Shown here in pieces: positions 61,636 through 64,000 of a DNA stretch of 64,000 nucleotides. The stretch's first letter is position 1, and every line of letters starts with the position of its first letter. The notes under the pieces are model-generated. The model saw only the letters and a program-made list of their open reading frames with translations. It did no database searches and was not told the DNA's origin. The position numbers and the translations under genes were made by a program. Source of the stretch: Duganella radicis (GTDB lineage: Bacteria; Pseudomonadota; Gammaproteobacteria; Burkholderiales; Burkholderiaceae_D); NCBI RefSeq assembly GCF_009720825.1, contig NZ_WNKY01000005.1:1-64000 (forward strand). Reading direction: 5' to 3'.

Positions 61636-62736
61636 ATGCGCCGTCTATGCCTGCTGTTGCTTGTGTGCTGCGCCACCGCCACAGCCGCGCCGGATCAGCA
61701 AGAGCAAGAAATGGCGCTCAGCCTGAGCAACGATCTGGCACGCTCGTTCGTGCTGGCGCCGGAGTTGGCGCTGGACGCCGGGCTGCGCGCCGCCGCCGAA
61801 CAAATCAGCGCCGCCCACCTGGCCCGCGGCAAGGCTCTGATCAGCGGCTGGATCGCCGAGGAGCGCCAGCTGCGCGCGGCCGCCGGCCAGTCAACCGAAG
61901 GCCGCTACCTCTACTTCGCGGTCTGGGCCCGCGTGCTGAATGAACTGGCGCTGTGGCAGCTGGAGCCCGGCGACGCCGCTTACGAAAGCGCGACGCTGGC
62001 GGCACTGCGCGGCTCGCCGCAACTTTGCAAGCTGGGCGGCGACAGCCGCTTTGGCGATTACGCCGCCCGCATCGTCCGCATCCAGCAATTGCCGGCGGCG
62101 CAGCGGGCCGCCATGCTGGCCAGCGAACGCGCGCTGCTGGCGCACTGGGGCCAGCAGCGTCCGGCGCCCGCCGCCTGGCCAGCGCCGTTGCCGCAAGACG
62201 CCGCACTGGCGCTGCTCAAGTCAGGCCAGGCACGGCCGGCGTTGCCGCCCACCCTGGCGGTGCAACTGTTAAGCGAGAAGCAAAGCTATGCCGCCATGGG
62301 ACGCGAAGACCAATGCCTGCTGCAACTGTGGTGGTTCAATCATCAGCTGCAACAGGGCGTGGCGCCGGCGACCGCCTTGAATGCCTTCCGCTACGGCACG
62401 CTGATCCATGCCAGCGATCGCTTCGTCGGCATGTTCGAACCGCTGGCCGCCACCCAGCCGACGCCGGGCCGGCAGACCTATCCCGGCCTCGCCACCCGCT
62501 TCCAGGCCGAGGGCGCCACTGTCCTGCAATTCCAGCGCGATGGCGACGGCAAGCCGCAACAGGTCAGCGTCATCGGCCGCAAGGTGGAAGTGCCCGGCAT
62601 CCGCGGCGTGCGGCCGGTGGCGTTTGAAAACGTGTTCGATGCGCAGGCCATCAAATACCTGACGGACAACAAACCGCCGAGCGGCACACCGCTCAAGCTA
62701 CAACTGGTGTGGAAACTGGAAGGAGCACAGCCATGA
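61636..62736 (+). CDS. Secreted hypothetical protein
   Basis: I do not recognise the family. The 366-residue protein has a signal peptide (MRRLCLLLLVCCATATAA). The middle is helical, with GRYLYFAVWARVLNELALWQLE and LLQLWWFNHQLQQGV. The C-terminal 70 residues (VLQFQRDGDGKPQQVSVIG, then KYLTDNKPPSGTPLKLQLVWKL) have the spacing of a TonB-like beta domain, which is only a suggestion. AAAAGG precedes the ATG. The next gene starts in its stop codon (ATGA), so the two products probably work together. Confidence 0.75.
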   Translation: MRRLCLLLLVCCATATAAPDQQEQEMALSLSNDLARSFVLAPELALDAGLRAAAEQISAAHLARGKALISGWIAEERQLRAAAGQSTEGRYLYFAVWARVLNELALWQLEPGDAAYESATLAALRGSPQLCKLGGDSRFGDYAARIVRIQQLPAAQRAAMLASERALLAHWGQQRPAPAAWPAPLPQDAALALLKSGQARPALPPTLAVQLLSEKQSYAAMGREDQCLLQLWWFNHQLQQGVAPATALNAFRYGTLIHASDRFVGMFEPLAATQPTPGRQTYPGLATRFQAEGATVLQFQRDGDGKPQQVSVIGRKVEVPGIRGVRPVAFENVFDAQAIKYLTDNKPPSGTPLKLQLVWKLEGAQP

Positions 62737-63722
62737 CGTCCCCGATACGCAAACTCTTGCCGGCGCTGTGCTTGTGCGCCGCCGGCTTGGCAGGCGCGGC
62801 CGAGGATGCGCCCATCACCACCCAATCCATGCAGGCATTCTGGTGGGGCGACTTTGCCACGCTGGAGCAACAAAACGCCGTGCTGCGCCAGCCCGGTCAT
62901 ATCGGCAAGGACGGCGTGGTGGAGGTCGAATGGTTCCGCATCGGCGTGGGCAAGGTCATCAACGCCAGCAGCAGCGAGGCGTATCTGCAAGAGCTGGAAA
63001 AGCTGACGCTGCAATGGACCCGTGAACATCCGACATCGGCGCTGGCCCACATCCTGTACGCGCGGGTGCTGGTGGCGCATGGCTGGGCGTATCGTGGCGG
63101 CGGCTACGCCAAGGACGTGCCGCCGCAAGCCTGGCAGGATTTCGAGGACTATCTGCACCGGGCCGCCCAGCACCTGCTGGACCATGCCGAGGTGGCGCTG
63201 AGCGACAGCGAGGGCCACAACGTCCTGCTCGGCATCGCCAAGACCATGGACTGGGAAGACCAGCATATCTGGAACATCATCAACGACGGCTTAAAGCGCA
63301 ATCCGGACGACGTCACCCTCTACTTCACCGCCCTGAGCAGCCTGCTGCCGAAATGGGGCGGCGACGCCCGGCGGCTGGACAACTTCATCCGCAAGGCGAC
63401 CGAGCAGACCAAGGCGCAATTCGGCACCGGCATGTATGCGCGCCTGTACTCGGCGGCGGCGGACGAAGACTACGGCCACACGCTGTTCCAGGACAGCAAG
63501 GCCGACTGGCCGACCTTCAAGCGCAGCTACGAAGACATGCTGGCGCGCTACCCCAGCGCGGGCCGGCGCAACCGCTATGCCTATATGGCTTGCCTGGCCA
63601 AGGACAAAGCCACGCTGCTGGCGCAGCTTCAACTGCTGGGCGATCAGGTCGCACCCGACTCCTGGGGCCCGAACGCGCAACGCAGCCTGGAAAGCTGCCA
63701 GCGCTGGGCGCAGCAAGGATAA
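62733..63722 (+). CDS. Secreted DUF4034-like protein
   Basis: A 329-residue exported protein with a signal peptide ending around GAA. The helical repeat-like body with LTLQWTREHPTSALAHILYARVLVAHGWAYRGGGYAKDV is the feature I associate with DUF4034: a Trp, then HP-x-S-x-x-A, then W-x-x-RGGGYA. TPR-like helices follow (WNIINDGLKRNPDDVTLYFTALSSLLPKWGG). The function is unknown; similar genes sit near effectors and envelope proteins. Coupled to the preceding gene by ATGA; AAGGAGCACAGCC is its ribosome site. Confidence 0.75.
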   Translation: MTSPIRKLLPALCLCAAGLAGAAEDAPITTQSMQAFWWGDFATLEQQNAVLRQPGHIGKDGVVEVEWFRIGVGKVINASSSEAYLQELEKLTLQWTREHPTSALAHILYARVLVAHGWAYRGGGYAKDVPPQAWQDFEDYLHRAAQHLLDHAEVALSDSEGHNVLLGIAKTMDWEDQHIWNIINDGLKRNPDDVTLYFTALSSLLPKWGGDARRLDNFIRKATEQTKAQFGTGMYARLYSAAADEDYGHTLFQDSKADWPTFKRSYEDMLARYPSAGRRNRYAYMACLAKDKATLLAQLQLLGDQVAPDSWGPNAQRSLESCQRWAQQG

Positions 63723-63778
63723 GCTGCGATGGCGCGTGGCCTGCTACTCGCGCTGTGCCGCCACAGCCAGCAGCACAG

Positions 63779-64000
63779 TTACCGCTGATCACCGGGAGTT
63801 CGGATGAATTGCGGCGGCTCCGGAAATACCGGCATCCCATCAGGTCCGAGCTTGACGGGTGCGGACTGTGGTTCGTCCGTGCGAGCAGGAATGGATTTTG
63901 GAATAGACGATGCCAGTGCGAAAAGCTGCGTTTTCCTCTTTTCCAACACCACGTTCGCATCCAGCCACAACTCATAACTACGCCGACTCTCAACCCAGCT
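63779..64000 (-). CDS. Hypothetical protein, C-terminal part (cut by window edge)
   Basis: An open frame enters from the right edge and ends at 63779. Its 73 visible residues include SRRSYELWLDANVVLEKRK and a Pro-rich tail (GPDGMPVFPEPPQFIRTPG). No family is recognised. It is convergent with the DUF4034-like gene. No internal ATG lies early in the visible part, so the start is outside the window. Confidence 0.5.
   Translation of the reverse strand, partial: SWVESRRSYELWLDANVVLEKRKTQLFALASSIPKSIPARTDEPQSAPVKLGPDGMPVFPEPPQFIRTPGDQR

Overview
The window is 64 kb of high-GC chromosome from a betaproteobacterium, most likely an Oxalobacteraceae member of the Massilia/Duganella/Janthinobacterium group. 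I infer this from the Burkholderiales-like protein sequences and codon use, from a Cys-Asp-Pro/basic C-terminal-type sorting signal with a dedicated intramembrane protease (JDVT-CTERM type, as I recall them from this family), and from the many sensory and cyclic-di-GMP proteins. No rRNA, tRNA or CRISPR was seen. Product names come from reading motifs by eye; no database search was run.

Layout. 1-1,995 is a worn mobile-element scar: the edge of an IS3-type transposase, a DUF2971 gene, the C-terminal half of a tyrosine integrase, and a broken OrfA-type transposase with a nonsense codon. 1,996-5,450 holds a tandem pair of small coiled-coil membrane proteins and a secD-secF pair without yajC. 5,567-10,918 is a four-gene oxidoreductase/epoxide-hydrolase operon divergent from a LysR regulator.

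11,018-21,920 is the most interesting part. Leftwards runs an operon of ECF sigma factor, anti-sigma factor, subtilisin-like protease and TorF-like porin. Rightwards runs a tightly coupled six-gene operon: glutamic intramembrane protease, a giant cytochrome c/ASH-repeat protein with an internal sorting signal fused to a TlpA-like thioredoxin, a DUF4266 lipoprotein, a DUF3570 barrel, ApbE flavin transferase and DsbD. The two operons diverge from a 110-bp region with two oppositely directed copies of the same promoter-like element (TTTTGAACC, 15 bp, then TATT at the same register), so the sigma factor probably drives both. The set looks like an envelope redox system combining heme, thiol and covalent-flavin chemistry with proteolytic sorting.

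21,904-31,170 is a leftward carbohydrate/peptide uptake region (glucarate dehydratase, GH35-type beta-galactosidase, TonB receptor, S10 peptidase, BNR propeller protein). 31,330-36,891 has a small membrane protein, a MacAB-like exporter and two alpha/beta hydrolases. 36,937-44,728 is signalling: an MHYT-PAS hybrid kinase with an HD-GYP regulator, an alpha-oxoamine-synthase-like enzyme, and an OmpR/EnvZ-type pair that directly follows a GDP-rhamnose/glycosyltransferase operon (gmd, rmd, two GT4 enzymes; 44,763-49,005). 49,172-56,459 is mostly housekeeping (malic enzyme, thiL, CinA-like amidase) interrupted by an inverted REC-PAS-GGDEF-EAL-REC gene. 56,525-57,772 is an orphan pair resembling plasmid TraL and TraM, followed by a perfect 41-bp-arm palindrome and an ArsR/CDF metal-efflux pair with a recognisable operator. 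The window ends with cysK, an FKBP isomerase, tcdA, two coupled secreted proteins (the second DUF4034-like) and a gene cut by the right edge.
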